From assembly GCA_947034895.1 (NCBI GenBank), contig OX344762.1, positions 15,170,760-15,234,759 of the forward strand: 64,000 nt of DNA, read 5' to 3'. The notes under the pieces were generated by a model. The model saw only the letters and a list, made by a program, of their open reading frames with translations, did no database searches and was not told where the DNA came from. Shown here in pieces: positions 50,041 through 60,798 of this stretch. Source of the stretch: Rhytidiadelphus loreus (Eukaryota; Streptophyta; Bryopsida; Hypnales; Hylocomiaceae). The first letter of the stretch is position 1. Every line of letters begins with the position of its first letter. The position numbers and the translations under genes are program-made.

Positions 50041-50281
50041 ATGTTTGTTCTTCGGGATACTCTTTGAAGTTGGCGATCTGGATGACTAGTACGACCGGGC
50101 AGGTGACCGGTCATCACCGGTCATTTGGAACTTAGTGACTGGTTCAGCCGGTCATCAAAGTTGGGTGCTTAAGGCCCGATTTTTTCAAAAAAAAAAAAAA
50201 ATGACGATTATTTCTGAGACTTGTTCATTATAGGTATCTTTGGACCATCTTAGGAAGTGTTTAAGGTTGGGAGCCCCAGCA

Positions 50282-53165
50282 TTGTCTACTTATGGTTACT
50301 ACTAGGGAACAGCCCAACCCAGAGATGTGAGACCACTACAGCGGCGAATATTGTCAGGGTATGAACAGTGGTTGGAGAAGATAGATTTTATTGCAGCATT
50401 GCTCAAATTTATTTTAGAGTGCCTACCTACACGAGGACTGCAACACTCTAAGCTTGAGTTCTAAGACATATGACAGGCAGACTTGGCACAGGCACAGTGT
50501 GCCGATGTTGGCCATTTTGGCATGATGGCACATCGCTTATGTGTAGAGTTGACACCGTTTGTCATATTGGAGTGTTGAAATGATGACCGTGACATGATAT
50601 TGCAGCGCTTCATGTATGCACGGTTTTTGCATGAGGTAGAGGCTACTATTGCCATGGTGTGTTGCAGATATCTCAACCGCAACCGGATGATTGATTTTCA
50701 GATTTGCTTCTAATTTTATAGTAGTTTTGGGTGGAGTTAGCCTAGCAATTATTAGCTAGGACTTATATAGGGTGACTTAGTGGTGTGTGATAGTCACCGG
50801 CTTATATATGAGAATTTAGGATTCATTCCCTAAGTTTGATTACTTGCTTGACCACAACATATTCTTGGTATTTTTGTAAGTTTTGCTTGGTGGAATTTGC
50901 AATGGTAGTTGGGACCACATGGTATTGCCATGGACAAAGGCAAAGGGGTTCCTAAGCGTTTTAGACTAATATCAGTTGGAAGCATGAAAGAAGAAGAAGT
51001 GCAAATTCTCGTGACTACAGATGATCTCCAGGGGGTTCTTCAATCTTTTCAAACCCGTCATGTAGGGTCATCCAGTGAATCCTCTCTAGGACATCAGCTC
51101 CAAGAAACAACTCTACCATTTATACTCTCACCGTTGGCTCGTGATCACTTTGGAGTTCAATCATTTGGGCAACCGGGCACTAAAGTTTTAGTTCCAAAAG
51201 CCATCAAATTTTGGACTCAACAACGTGGGGTGCGCATCATTCGGGACTTACGAGCGGAGTTACCTGTGATTGGAGCACCATTGAGTCGGACAAGGGGGCG
51301 TGTGGAGGTAATTGATTTGGTCATCCCACAAGTGGCAGCGGTGTTGAAGAACGAGGGTCAACGTCGACAAGTGGTGAGACATGTTTTCGAGGGTGCAATT
51401 CAATTGCCCACATTTTCATTGATCTTTATTGAGTTTTGAGCTGGAGATTACTTGTTTCACACCATGTGACAATGGGAACAAGGTTGGTGGCTTGAGAGAG
51501 CGTCTAGTATTTGGAATTCTTTAACCCTTTGTTTCCTTGACATAGGGGTCCCACCCACAAGTTATTGTGAGGCTGTGGAAGGGACACACAAGGCTTGGCA
51601 GCTTTATATATAAACTTTGTTTTATATGTAAAAGATGGATCCGCTTGGGAGGCCGGGTTATATCAGGAGCGAGACACCATTTACTAGGGACATTGTTTCT
51701 GAGTCATCAGACACCAATGTTGTCGTACCCGTGCGCCCTCGAAGTTAGAGGCCCTTCGTTGATAGAAAGATCCGAAGTGATTTTGTTCCGTAGTTTATCA
51801 ATGGGCAAGTAGATTGGGTGGAAGACATTGAATGTGACGGGGGAGGAGAATTATTTGTCATCACAATTGACCATGGGATAACACTTGTTCATAGCGAGTT
51901 TATATTTGCATGGGACGAGATGACTATACTATATGGAGGTGTTGATCAGGGAGTCCGGCGATTTTCCGGTGCCAATGGCACTATGGAAGTGGATGACTTC
52001 TGAAGGGAGTTTACCATATGGTGTGAACTCCAAAAGTCCCAAAACGCTAGTTTCAATCCATATATGGTGTAGAGGGCATTATTTGAGTGTCTTGAAGAGG
52101 CACCTTTGGCAGACTATGGGGAATTTGAGCTTGCTCATACCACCGAGATTTTAGCCTGGCGGGATTACTACGCTCCAAAATATGCTAATATTTAGGGAGG
52201 GGGATCCACGACCATAGTGCCTATTAGCAAGGGAAAACAAGAGGAAGGGGGCGCGAGCGTGGGAAACCAAAAGGCCACCGTGACCACGGGCCTAGTGCCA
52301 GTAACTAATCCACCCCCCTTCAATTGCACAACTCAATTCTTTTTGCAACTGTAGCGGGATTACTATGGACAAAGGGTAGATAAAATGAAGTCACTTCATA
52401 CATTTGCACGTGGAAGTGATGAATCGTTGCGAGAGACACATTCAAGACTGAGGCAGTTGATTTCCGCCACTCACGGGGTAACTGAACAGCAGGCTGTTCA
52501 GCACTAGTATAGCATATTGGATAAAGAGCTCAAAACTCTTATTCGAGGTGAAGCATTGAGGTTGGGTATCACACCCACCTTAAGGTACATTTTTGAGACC
52601 TCTGAGAGAATTGAAATTAATCTCTTGGAGGAAAAAGCAGCCATGGGGTTCTTGCGAAAGGAGGAGAAACAACCCAAAAATACTAAATCCGCTAAAGCTA
52701 GCATTCTAGCCAATGTAGGAGATGCGGATATTACTTGTTTTAATTGTGGTGGGGTTGGTCATCGTCGATGAGATTGCAAACAGACATCAAAGAAAGAAAC
52801 CGCTAAGATTGGTAGGTTCTGCTCTGGTTGCAGTGTCAAGGGCCATGGAGAGGCTAGTTGTTGGAAGTTGCATCCAGAACTCAAGCCTAAGGGAGCCAAA
52901 GATACTAAGGGAACTGACTCTAAAGAGGCCAAGCCTGTAGGAGGAGAGAAGAAATCATGGAAGGCCCGATTTACAGAGTTGGAGGCTAAGATGGCAGCAA
53001 TGAGTGCTACCACGGAGATCAAGGGACCTTCTTCACAAAGGACCACAACGACCTTTTATGCAGAAGAGGACGACCATATGTTATGTGGTCTGGCGGATGT
53101 CAATGGCACGCCAAGGGATGCTTTTGTTACAACACAGAGTAAAACTGTGGTGCATGATGCACTAT
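50282..53165 (+). pseudogene. gag-like region of copy B with CCHC zinc knuckles
   Basis: Collinear with copy A. The 50,909-51,439 frame holds RVEVIDLVIPQVAAVLKNEG. A capsid-like part follows (51,818-52,190). The 52,517-52,771 frame holds KELKTLIRGEALRLGITPTL and ends in a knuckle, CFNCGGVGHRR-(stop)-DC, spacing C-x2-C-x4-H-x4-C with the aromatic position now TGA. A second Cys-rich knuckle (CSGCSVKGHGEASC) follows near 52,822. Most breaks are TGA or TAG at expected Trp, Gln or Arg codons. Confidence 0.75.
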
Positions 53166-53176
53166 GAGGGGCGAGT

Positions 53177-54045
53177 TTGGGATTGGACCCACAGCGAGGT
53201 GCAACCAATCGACAAGCGAGGTTGCCAGAGTCATTCACATTAGAGGATATGCTGCCCACTTCATCCATGGTTCCATCAATTTCAAACTCCAGCAATCGCC
53301 GATCCGCTCCAGTTGCGAAGACAAGTGGTCTAGGTACGAGCACACTTTTTGAGATAGCAACTACCATTTGTCATGCTCCTTTGTTTTCAGCATCCATGAT
53401 TGCAAATGCGCAATTCAGTGCTGCTACAATGTTCCAATTGGCAGCTACCATGTGTAAAGAAGGCACTTCAACATCGGTTAGTGCCATGGAAACTATGCTT
53501 GAGCCACAAGCGGTGGATGATGGTAATTGGATTGAGTCAGAGGGGCTTTTATTAGCAGCTGCTCGATTGAAGACTATGCCAATATGCCCGGCAATAGAGC
53601 GGTCATCCATCCCTCTAAAAGTGGTTGTACTTGACAATTTCCAGGGAATTTTCCAATTAGTTGGGTCCAAAGGGAAGGTTTTTGTGCATCGACAGGTACT
53701 ATTGGATTCCGGTGTACAATCCTTGATGCTGGGTGATTCAGCCATTGAAGGCTTGGGTTTGACCAAGGACACGTTGGAAACATATCCATGGACGATTAGT
53801 ACTTCTAGGGGGGAACAAAACAAGCAAATGGCATCATACAGAGCGAGTTGACACTACGACTACGCTATGATGATGTTGAAGATGCTAGCTTCATGAAGGT
53901 GAAAGCTATAGTCACGGAGGCCAAATCTTATGATGTTTTGGTAGGTGTTATGGTATTATACCCTATGGGTTTCACCTTGGACTTTGGGGAGGAGACAACA
54001 TCATATAGACTGGGATGGCAAGCGGGGAATGGACGTAAGGCCTAA
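53177..54045 (+). pseudogene. Retroelement aspartic protease region
   Basis: The 53,177-53,851 frame contains VFVHRQVLLDSGVQSLMLGD, with the D-S-G motif of a retropepsin-like protease at about 53,707. After a frame change it continues at 53,848-54,045 (SYDVLVGVMVLYPMGFTLDF). It lies between gag and the methyltransferase, as expected for gag-pro. Confidence 0.65.
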
Positions 54046-54311
54046 CTGCCAGCTCGTTTTATACGAGTTCTCACTAGAAATTTGGTTGATCTCTATTGTT
54101 TTTCTGGGCTTGTAGCAAACAGTCCATCCTGGTTTGAGGAGGATTTTGAAATCCTTCTATGATTGCTTCAACAGAAAAAACAGATCACATTCAGGCTTTA
54201 GAAGCTAAGGGCGAAGAATTATATCAACCTGGGATGGAATCGGCGTGGAACAGCACCGCCGACCTACAACATGCCGCAGAAACTGTGATCCAAGAGGCAT
54301 AGCAACAATCT

Positions 54312-56530
54312 TTGTTGCCACAAAATGAGGAGGACGATGGAAGTGCGGATGATCACGGCCCACCTCTAGATACTTCTACAATCCATTGGAAGCCGCCAGA
54401 CGAAGGTATTACACTTTTGGAGTTATTTGATGGTATTGGCAGTGGACTGATAGCAGTGTTGCAAGCAAGTGTAAAAGTGAAGCATTGTCGGGTAAAGAGG
54501 CCTTGCCTTGGGAAAACGCGGGGTTCTTGGCTGCAACTAGAAATGGCTCAAAATACGGAAGATCCCAAAATCAAATATACCCATAATTAAACCCCATAAT
54601 TTGCCTCATAATCATGCTCATGTAACCCCCATCATGAACCATAGAGATCAAATAAAGTGTCACATGTTTGTACAAAGTGGTATAAGTTGTGGATAAATCG
54701 CACAAAGTCCTCCAAAAGTGCACCCGACACTAATATGAGTGCCAAAACCTCCACAAAAGTTCAAAATGGGATTATGATATCTCTCTGGAAAGCTAACTCA
54801 AATAACTATAACACATCCAAATTTCAACTTAAAACCTCATACTTTCCGACTTTTATAGCCGGTCAAAGTTTACTCTCTTCAACTCAAAGGCAGCTCACTA
54901 CTACTTCACTTCCAAGGCTATAACTCTCACATACTAACTCCAAACTGACCATATAATATTTCATTGGAAAGATAACACAAATATATACAAAACCTAAAAG
55001 TTTCACTCAAAACTAAGGTACTTTACGACTTTTATAGTCGATCCAAGTTCACTCTCTCTAATTCAAAAGGCAGTTCTTCACTATTTCACCTTCAAGCCCA
55101 TAACTTTTGGATCCTAACTCCAAACTAAGAGAATGATAGCTTTTTGGAAAGATAACAACTCAATAAACAACCATGCCAAATCTCAAAATCAAAAACTTCA
55201 TAATCAGATAGATATGAGCCCTCGAAAATTCTGCCCTCAAACTTCATGACAAATTTCTTTCTCTAACTCCATCAAACATAACTTTCACACAAAAACTCCA
55301 ATTTGAGAGAGTGATAGATTTTCGGAATCACCAAAACAAGATGAACATCCTCCCAAAATTTCATAGCCAAACTCCCTATGTACAAAGTGCTCTCCTTCTT
55401 TAAACACACGGCTCTCTTAAACTAACTTGGAGGTGGAAGAAGAACAAAATAAAGCTTCAAAACATCTCTAAGTACAAGAATATAAGAATTAAGATTAAGT
55501 AGTTGTCTAACAGAGGTAAAAAAAAATTAAAGTTCAAGAGGATCATCACTCCAAATGTCTCTTGAAACTTCAATGAAAAAAAATCCTCCGCTTTTACACA
55601 AAATTAAGGATTTCATATAATGTACACATATACGATGCGACAACGTTATATTTATGTGGACAACGACGACATGGCACGACAAGTAGCGAAGCAGCATGCT
55701 CAACAGATGCGCCAAGTTTTTCCATCCTTACTAAGCACCAGTGCTATTAAGACCGCATTTGTTGTACTACCGAGCGATATTTTTTTGATTTCACATGAAG
55801 ACATTGTACGATTGGGGCATGTGGATTTAATAATTGCGGGCTGGCCATGCCAAGGTATGTCTATGGCAAGTAAGCAAAATGGCTTGAAGGACAACCGTTC
55901 TTCACGGTTTTATGATATAGTGCGAGTGATACGTTCTATTCAGAGTTCTCAACCGCGACCACCAAGGTATATTATTGAAAATGTGCCAGTGGTAAGTACT
56001 TCACGTACACGCACACTTGAGAGCATCCATTGCATTCATAGAATTATAGGAATTTCCATTCTATTGGATGCGACTGTAGTGGGTTCACGAGTTCACATAC
56101 CTCGACTTTGGTGAACCAACATGGTACCACCCGAGCTGCTACATGTAGCAGTGGGACGTATTCAACGACCCGATGTATACGTGAAAGATATTTTGGATCC
56201 CCACCGATCACCCAGGTGTGTTTATCATGATGATCAAGCTCTATTAGTGGTTGTCAATCGCAAAGGTGAATCACAAAGTGCTTTGCCTACATTGGTGAGC
56301 TTTTCAAGGTCCTATGCCTTTAAAGATAATGGACCAGGTTTAGTGTGGGATGCTCGCACTGAAGAAATGATAGAGCCTAATGCCGATGAGCGGGAATGAA
56401 CTATGGGATTCCAAACGGGCATCACCAATGTCCCAGGTATCACGGAATTTCAGAGACGATATCTTATTGGCTAAGCCATAGATTTAAATTGTCTCTCTTG
56501 GATAGTATCACTTGTTGTGGCAGAGTAAAA
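54312..56530 (+). pseudogene. Cytosine-5 DNA methyltransferase domain embedded in the retroelement, split by an insertion
   Basis: Would transfer a methyl group from SAM to cytosine C5. Motif I (LLELFDGIGSGLIAVLQAS) is at about 54,414-54,470. After an inserted block the frame resumes at 55,644 with RYIYVDNDDMARQVAKQHAQ. Motif IV, IIAGWPCQGMSMASKQNGL, has the catalytic Cys at 55,848. Motif VI ENV is at 55,977. SRVHIPRLW corresponds to motif VIII. The C-terminal part runs on (SYAFKDNGPGLVWDARTEE, then ADERE, stop, TMGFQTG, then IDLNCLSWIVSL) to about 56,530. Motif order is not permuted. Two or three late stops and the insertion make this copy dead, but catalytic motifs are conserved. Ty3 elements with such enzymes are known from charophytes; the host origin (DNMT3/DRM-like or other) needs a phylogeny. 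Confidence 0.85.
54491..55643. mobile_element. Insertion splitting the methyltransferase, with internal 179-bp repeats
   Basis: About 1.15 kb of AT-rich, non-coding DNA between motif I (VKVKHC) and the resuming frame (RYIYVDN). It contains about three diverged tandem units; GACTTTTATAGYCGRTC occurs at 54,848 and 55,027 (179 bp apart), each followed by CTCTCTYYAAYTCAAA and CAAGSCYATAAC. Terminal repeats and target duplication could not be defined, so the borders are approximate. Confidence 0.5.
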
Positions 56531-56558
56531 GCGTCGAGCTTCAACACTATCGAGCCAC

Positions 56559-56894
56559 TTGGGTTTTTATAAGCTGCGAGCGGCCATAAAACCATCTAGT
56601 TCTGGCACTCCAGACACGATGGTTGGGGGCGAAAAGGCCTTCACAGCTCATCCGTGGGATTTATGGAAGGATACTTCATTTTTCACAACTCCGAGAACGA
56701 GTTGGCCTAGTTGGGAAGAAATGGCCAAACACAAAATCAAATTGGAGGAGCAGGTGAAAAAATTATTCTTTGAGGGCCATATTGAAGGTTAGACTAATGA
56801 GCTATGGCGTTTGAGCCAAGTGGAAGAGCAATATGGCATGGCTGGAGTAGAGCAAGAGGACTCTACTTTAGGTGGTGTGCAATAGCAACCAAAG
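56559..56894 (+). pseudogene. Linker between methyltransferase and reverse transcriptase
   Basis: Open frame LGFYKLRAAIKPSSSGTPDT to about 56,790, then a TAG and an acidic stretch (SQVEEQYGMAGVEQEDS). It is collinear with the polyprotein but I recognise no domain; a processing or spacer region is likely. Confidence 0.5.
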
Positions 56895-58400
56895 GTGGAC
56901 AAACCTGCTTCAGAGGAAGATCGGAAGGAGGCGGTGACCAAAGAAACTTGGAAACCGTTGGTAGGCCTAGAAAATGAAGCAGAGGAGAAAGGGGAGCAAG
57001 AGTTCCTCAAGATGTATGTTGATTGTTTTGCCTTTAGTTTCAAGGATTTGGGAGTATTGAAGGGACAAGAGGTACGTATTAACTTGATGAATGATGCACC
57101 AATTTATCGCAAGCTGTATAAGTATAGTAAGGTAGAACGCAAGATGATTCAAGCCGGAACCAAAAAGTTGTTGGAGGCCGGATTGGTGGAAGTAGCACCA
57201 TCAGATTGTGAGTATGCATCGGCAATGGTTATGCCATCCAAGAAGGACATTTTTGGTAATTGAACCGAGAAAAGGATGTGTGGGTACTATCGTAGAATTA
57301 ATAAATTCACAAAGTCAAATCGTTATGCAATGCCAACACCGGAGGAGAACTTTGACGCCATTAGCCATGCTAAAGTATTTAGCACTTTGGATCTCTGATC
57401 GGGATATCACCAACTTGGTATTCGAGAAGGTGATAAGGGAAAGATAGCGTTCTGGGGAATTGATGAAGATGGGAAGGACCGACTCTATCAATGGAGGTTC
57501 CTTCCATTTGGTTTGAAAAATGCACCCGCTGAATTTCAAAGAGTTATGGACCGCATATTTTCTGGCTTGGATTTTGTGAAATGCTACATTGATGGCATTA
57601 TTGTCTATAACATGAATCAAAAACAACATAGAGGTCATTTGAAGGAGGTTTTTGCGAGATTAAGACTTCATGGGTTAAAACTACATCCGAACAAATGTAA
57701 GTTTTATTATGACCGTGTGGAGTATTTGGGCCACATGATATATCCTAGAGGATTAGGTGTGGTAGCTAGTAAGGTGGAGGTGATGATCTCTATTCCAAGG
57801 CCAAAGGATGTGAGTAGATTGCAGGCATTTTTGGAGTTGTGCAATTACTATCGAAAATTTGTAAAAACGTTTAGTGCCATCGCCAAGCCATTAACCATGC
57901 TGACAAGGAATGATCAACCTTGAATGTGGGGAGATGAGCAAGAGGCCGCTTTCAAGCAATTAAAGGAACATTTATCATCGGCTCTAATATTAAGGAGACC
58001 AATTTCAGGTAGAACATATCAATTGCACACGGATTAGAGCTCACTGGGGATTGGCGCGGTGTTGACTCAAATGGACGATGATGGCAAGGAGTTTGTGGTA
58101 GCTTATGCCAGTCGCTCCAACAACAACGCGGAGGCATAGTACAGCTCGTATGAAGGAGAGTGTTTAACAACGATTTGGGCAATTGCTCATTTCCGTTATT
58201 ATTTATATGGCAACGAATTTCTATTGGTTACGGACCACCAACTGTTGAAGTGGCTAATGGAGTCAGACAAGCTCACAGGCAAGCTTGCACGATGGGCTCT
58301 AATGCTAATGGAGTATGATTTTAAAGTTGTACACCGTGTCGGTTTAGTGAACATGGATGCCGACGGTTTGAGTCGCAATCAAAGTCTTAGCCAAGTGGAT
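56895..58400 (+). pseudogene. Reverse transcriptase and RNase H, Ty3/gypsy type
   Basis: RT blocks in order: NDAPIYRKLYKYSKVERKMI, EVAPSDCEYASAMVMPSKK, CGYYRRINKFTKSNRYAMPT, FSTLDL-(stop)-SGYHQL, RFLPFGLKNAPAEFQRVMD, then CYIDGIIVYN, where the catalytic YxDD box now reads YIDG. Connection domain: GLKLHPNKCKF, EYLGHMI, LQAFLELCNYYRKFV. RNase H: (T)D-(stop)-SSLGIGAVLTQ, AYASRS, SYEGECLTTIWA, VTDHQLLKWL. Stops fall at conserved Trp or Arg codons. Dead copy. Confidence 0.88.
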
Positions 58401-58599
58401 TCTACAAGGGCCCGATGGCATGTGGAGGAGGGAAAAGATTCGTTACCAGGTTGTTATTCTGCCGCTTATTTGAGTATATTGGCGATGATTGGAGACAACA
58501 CCGAGGAAGCCATCGTGGCCACGATGGATGCGGATGGTGGTGAAGAGTCTGGGGGTGCCAAGGATATTTTTGATGACGTAGAGGTGATGACATGGTGAA

Positions 58600-60150
58600 T
58601 TGGCGGTCAACACGTCAGCCAAGGAGAAAGATCGGATTTTACAACGAGCAAAGCGATTCGTGTGGGAGGGGGCTCATTTGCTTCGAGTTTGGCCAGATGG
58701 CAACAAAAAGGTGGTACCGGCACCTCATGAAAGAGCAAAGTTAATAATGCAAGCACACAAGGACTTGGAGCACTTTGAAGTGTGAAGAACTCATAGTTTG
58801 CTGCAGATTCACTATTGGTGGCGAGGTATGCAAATGCAAGTTCAACAATTGGTAGCCAGATGTATAGTGTGCGATAGAATGCGAAAGTATAGCTTGAAGA
58901 AAGGGCATCATGGAGATTGGGACTTATAACTTCCGTGGATAGTAATGGGCTATCGGTTTAGTAAGCAAGCCTCTCTCGCTTCTTTTTCACCCTATTACTT
59001 ATTGTTTGGGCGTCATCCGGTTTTACCAATGGCAATCAAACAAGATGCAGGCAAGATATTGGATCACATGGATGATCCAGACACGTGGACTCGCGTATGA
59101 GAACAACGAGCGGAATTATACAAGAGAGTGATGTCAATGGCTTTGGAGAACCTCTCTATTACGCAGCATAGAGACACTTTACGTTATGCCACGATACGAG
59201 AAGGGGCTATAGGCCTCAGGTGCGCCGTTTTCTGCCTGGTGACTATGTCTACTTAGGGTGATTGCAAGAAACACTTGTCCTATTTTTTGTCCCCTTGACC
59301 TTAGACAGGTGGTTTTTTGCTCATAACTTTTGCATCGTGTGTCCATCTTCTATGAAACTTTAAATGAAGGTACATGTGGTAGTTTTAAATGTTGAATAAT
59401 TTTTTGAATTTTTTAAAATTATTTTACTATTTTTAAACTGCCCCTGATTGGATGTCTACCTTGGCCATTTTTGGGATTTGGATTACTATTTTTGATTCAA
59501 AAATAAGAATTTGAAGCTCAAAATTGGTATGCAAGGACTTATACTAAAGTTACACAATTTCACGAAATTTTTTTCTAAAAATAGTAAACTGTCCACCCTC
59601 CACATGTGCTCAAAGAACACTACCTTTGCGCAAGTGTAGAGAACACAATTTTATTTTTCCAATAGTGAAAATTGGTGAAAAGGAGTATCTAAAAGTTAGA
59701 AAAAAATTGCTTTTTTATTGAGAATTTTTTGAATTTTTTGACTATTTTTCAAGAATTAAATTCCAAATTGTCTATTTTCTTCCATTTTTTAACCCTCTTT
59801 GACCATGCATAACTCTTAGAGATAAAAAAATTTAGGTCTGAATTTTTGCACGTATCATTTTTTTAATGCTTTACACATTATCCATATTTTTTTTATTTAA
59901 AAAAAAATTATTCCAAAATCCACGAACAGGAGTGAAATTGCCGTTTTGAACGAAAATCGGCAGGTGTTTTTTGCAACTGCCCCTTACAACAAACGGCGCC
60001 TACCACCCTCGACGTGACAGCAGGGCGTATTATTCTACGAGTGCACGAGGTGCTCAAGTCGGGAGTGTTACTCTTGGAGGGTCGTGATGGCAAGATCTGG
60101 AAGGATCACACACGCAATTGTGCGCCGTGTCATTTGCCACACATTGATGG
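58600..60150 (+). pseudogene. Integrase, core deleted, interrupted by a Harbinger-type MITE
   Basis: The zinc-binding domain is present (HKDLEHF ... QQLVARCIVCDRMRKY, HHCC type). The next residues (GHHGDWDL, stop, LPWIVMGYRFSKQASLASFS, PYYLLFGRHPVLP) belong to the far side of the core, so the DDE-containing part, over 100 residues, has been lost. The C-terminal part (LENLSITQHRDTLRYA, GDYVYL) is interrupted at 59,255 and resumes at 59,987 with QQTAPTTLDVTAGRIILRVH. Confidence 0.78.
59256..59983. mobile_element. PIF/Harbinger-type MITE inserted in the integrase
   Basis: 728 bp. Begins GGGTGATTGCAAGAAACACT and its other end reads, on the minus strand, GGGGCAGTTGCAAAAAACAC. Flanked by TTA (59,253-59,255 and 59,984-59,986). 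Taking out the element and one TTA rejoins the integrase frame (YLQQTAPTT) exactly, which proves the borders. TTA duplication and GGG ends fit PIF/Harbinger. No coding capacity. Confidence 0.88.
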
Positions 60151-60189
60151 ATGTATTGATTCCAGTAAATCACGAATTTCAGCTGGGCT

Positions 60190-60361
60190 GAAATGCGTAT
60201 TGTGTGGAAGCGTTAAAAGCGCTGCCACTATGGTGTTGTGTGATGTTTGTTCCACAGGGTGGCATATGGATTGTTTGAATCCTCCTTTGGAAGAAATCCC
60301 AGCGGGACGTTGGGGTTGTCCCAAATGTGCGTCGGAGCAACATACATCATCAACATTTTAG
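60190..60361 (+). pseudogene. PHD finger at the C-terminus of the retroelement polyprotein
   Basis: Reads CVLCGSVKSAATMVLCDVCS then TGWHMDCLNPPLEEIPAGRW and GCPKC: Cys4-His-Cys3 spacing of a PHD finger, with the Trp two residues before the last pair. The frame is continuous with the integrase tail (from 60,014) and ends at TAG 60,359. PHD fingers bind histone H3 tails, so it may direct integration to certain chromatin. Intact in this copy. Confidence 0.85.
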
Positions 60362-60794
60362 TATGGGTTTTCCACTGGGTTCTTGTTAGTACTTCAGAGA
60401 AGACCACTGAGTTTGCCAATGTGAAAAGGGCTTCAGCACCGACGAAGGGGACGAGTAAAGGAGTGGTTGTGAAACCACTTTCTACACCTGTGTACTGAGT
60501 ATTATGGTGTTTTATTTCTTTACTATGCTATGGGTGTTGCCAGTGTTTGTGCTTATGGTAATAGGATGTTTTCGCATTGCTATCATTGTTTGCAGGGTTT
60601 TACCGTGGTTGTGATTCACATCACAAGTCACGAGGCATTTTCCCTATGACCACGGTGTCCACTGTTGGTCAGGAGCTATTGGACCTTGGTGTGGTTAGGT
60701 TGCTAGCCAATGACATGGTCCATTGTTAACTTATTGCACGCTTTCTCTCATGTTGGCTCGATGTAATCTTGGCACAGTGTGTTTGTGCACGACA
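60362..60794 (+). other. 3' untranslated end of copy B
   Basis: Non-coding. The last about 110 bp (from GGTTGCTAGCCAATGAC) match the 3' end of copy A (39,283-39,380). No polypurine tract or LTR could be placed with confidence. Confidence 0.5.
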
Positions 60795-60798
60795 TTGT

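Larger units (their letters stand above)
48221..60794 (+). mobile_element. Ty3-like retroelement copy B with DNA methyltransferase and PHD finger (12.6 kb)
   Basis: Near full-length, decayed. Order along the plus strand: leader, gag with CCHC knuckles, aspartic protease, cytosine-5 methyltransferase, reverse transcriptase, RNase H, integrase, PHD finger. This order of polymerase and integrase is Ty3/gypsy. TTGT flanks both ends (48,217-48,220 and 60,795-60,798), and the ends match copy A. I could not find long terminal repeats: the first bases do not recur near 60.5 kb nor the last bases near 48.3 kb. Two later insertions lie inside, at about 54.5-55.6 kb and at 59,256-59,983. Stops are scattered throughout, so no protein can be made from it as it stands. 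Confidence 0.82.

Noticed and set aside
54491..55643. Spliceosomal intron within the retroelement methyltransferase (GTAAAG donor-like start)
   Set aside because: An intron would normally be lost during retrotransposition, and the block contains diverged tandem repeats typical of an insertion; no clear acceptor restores the frame.
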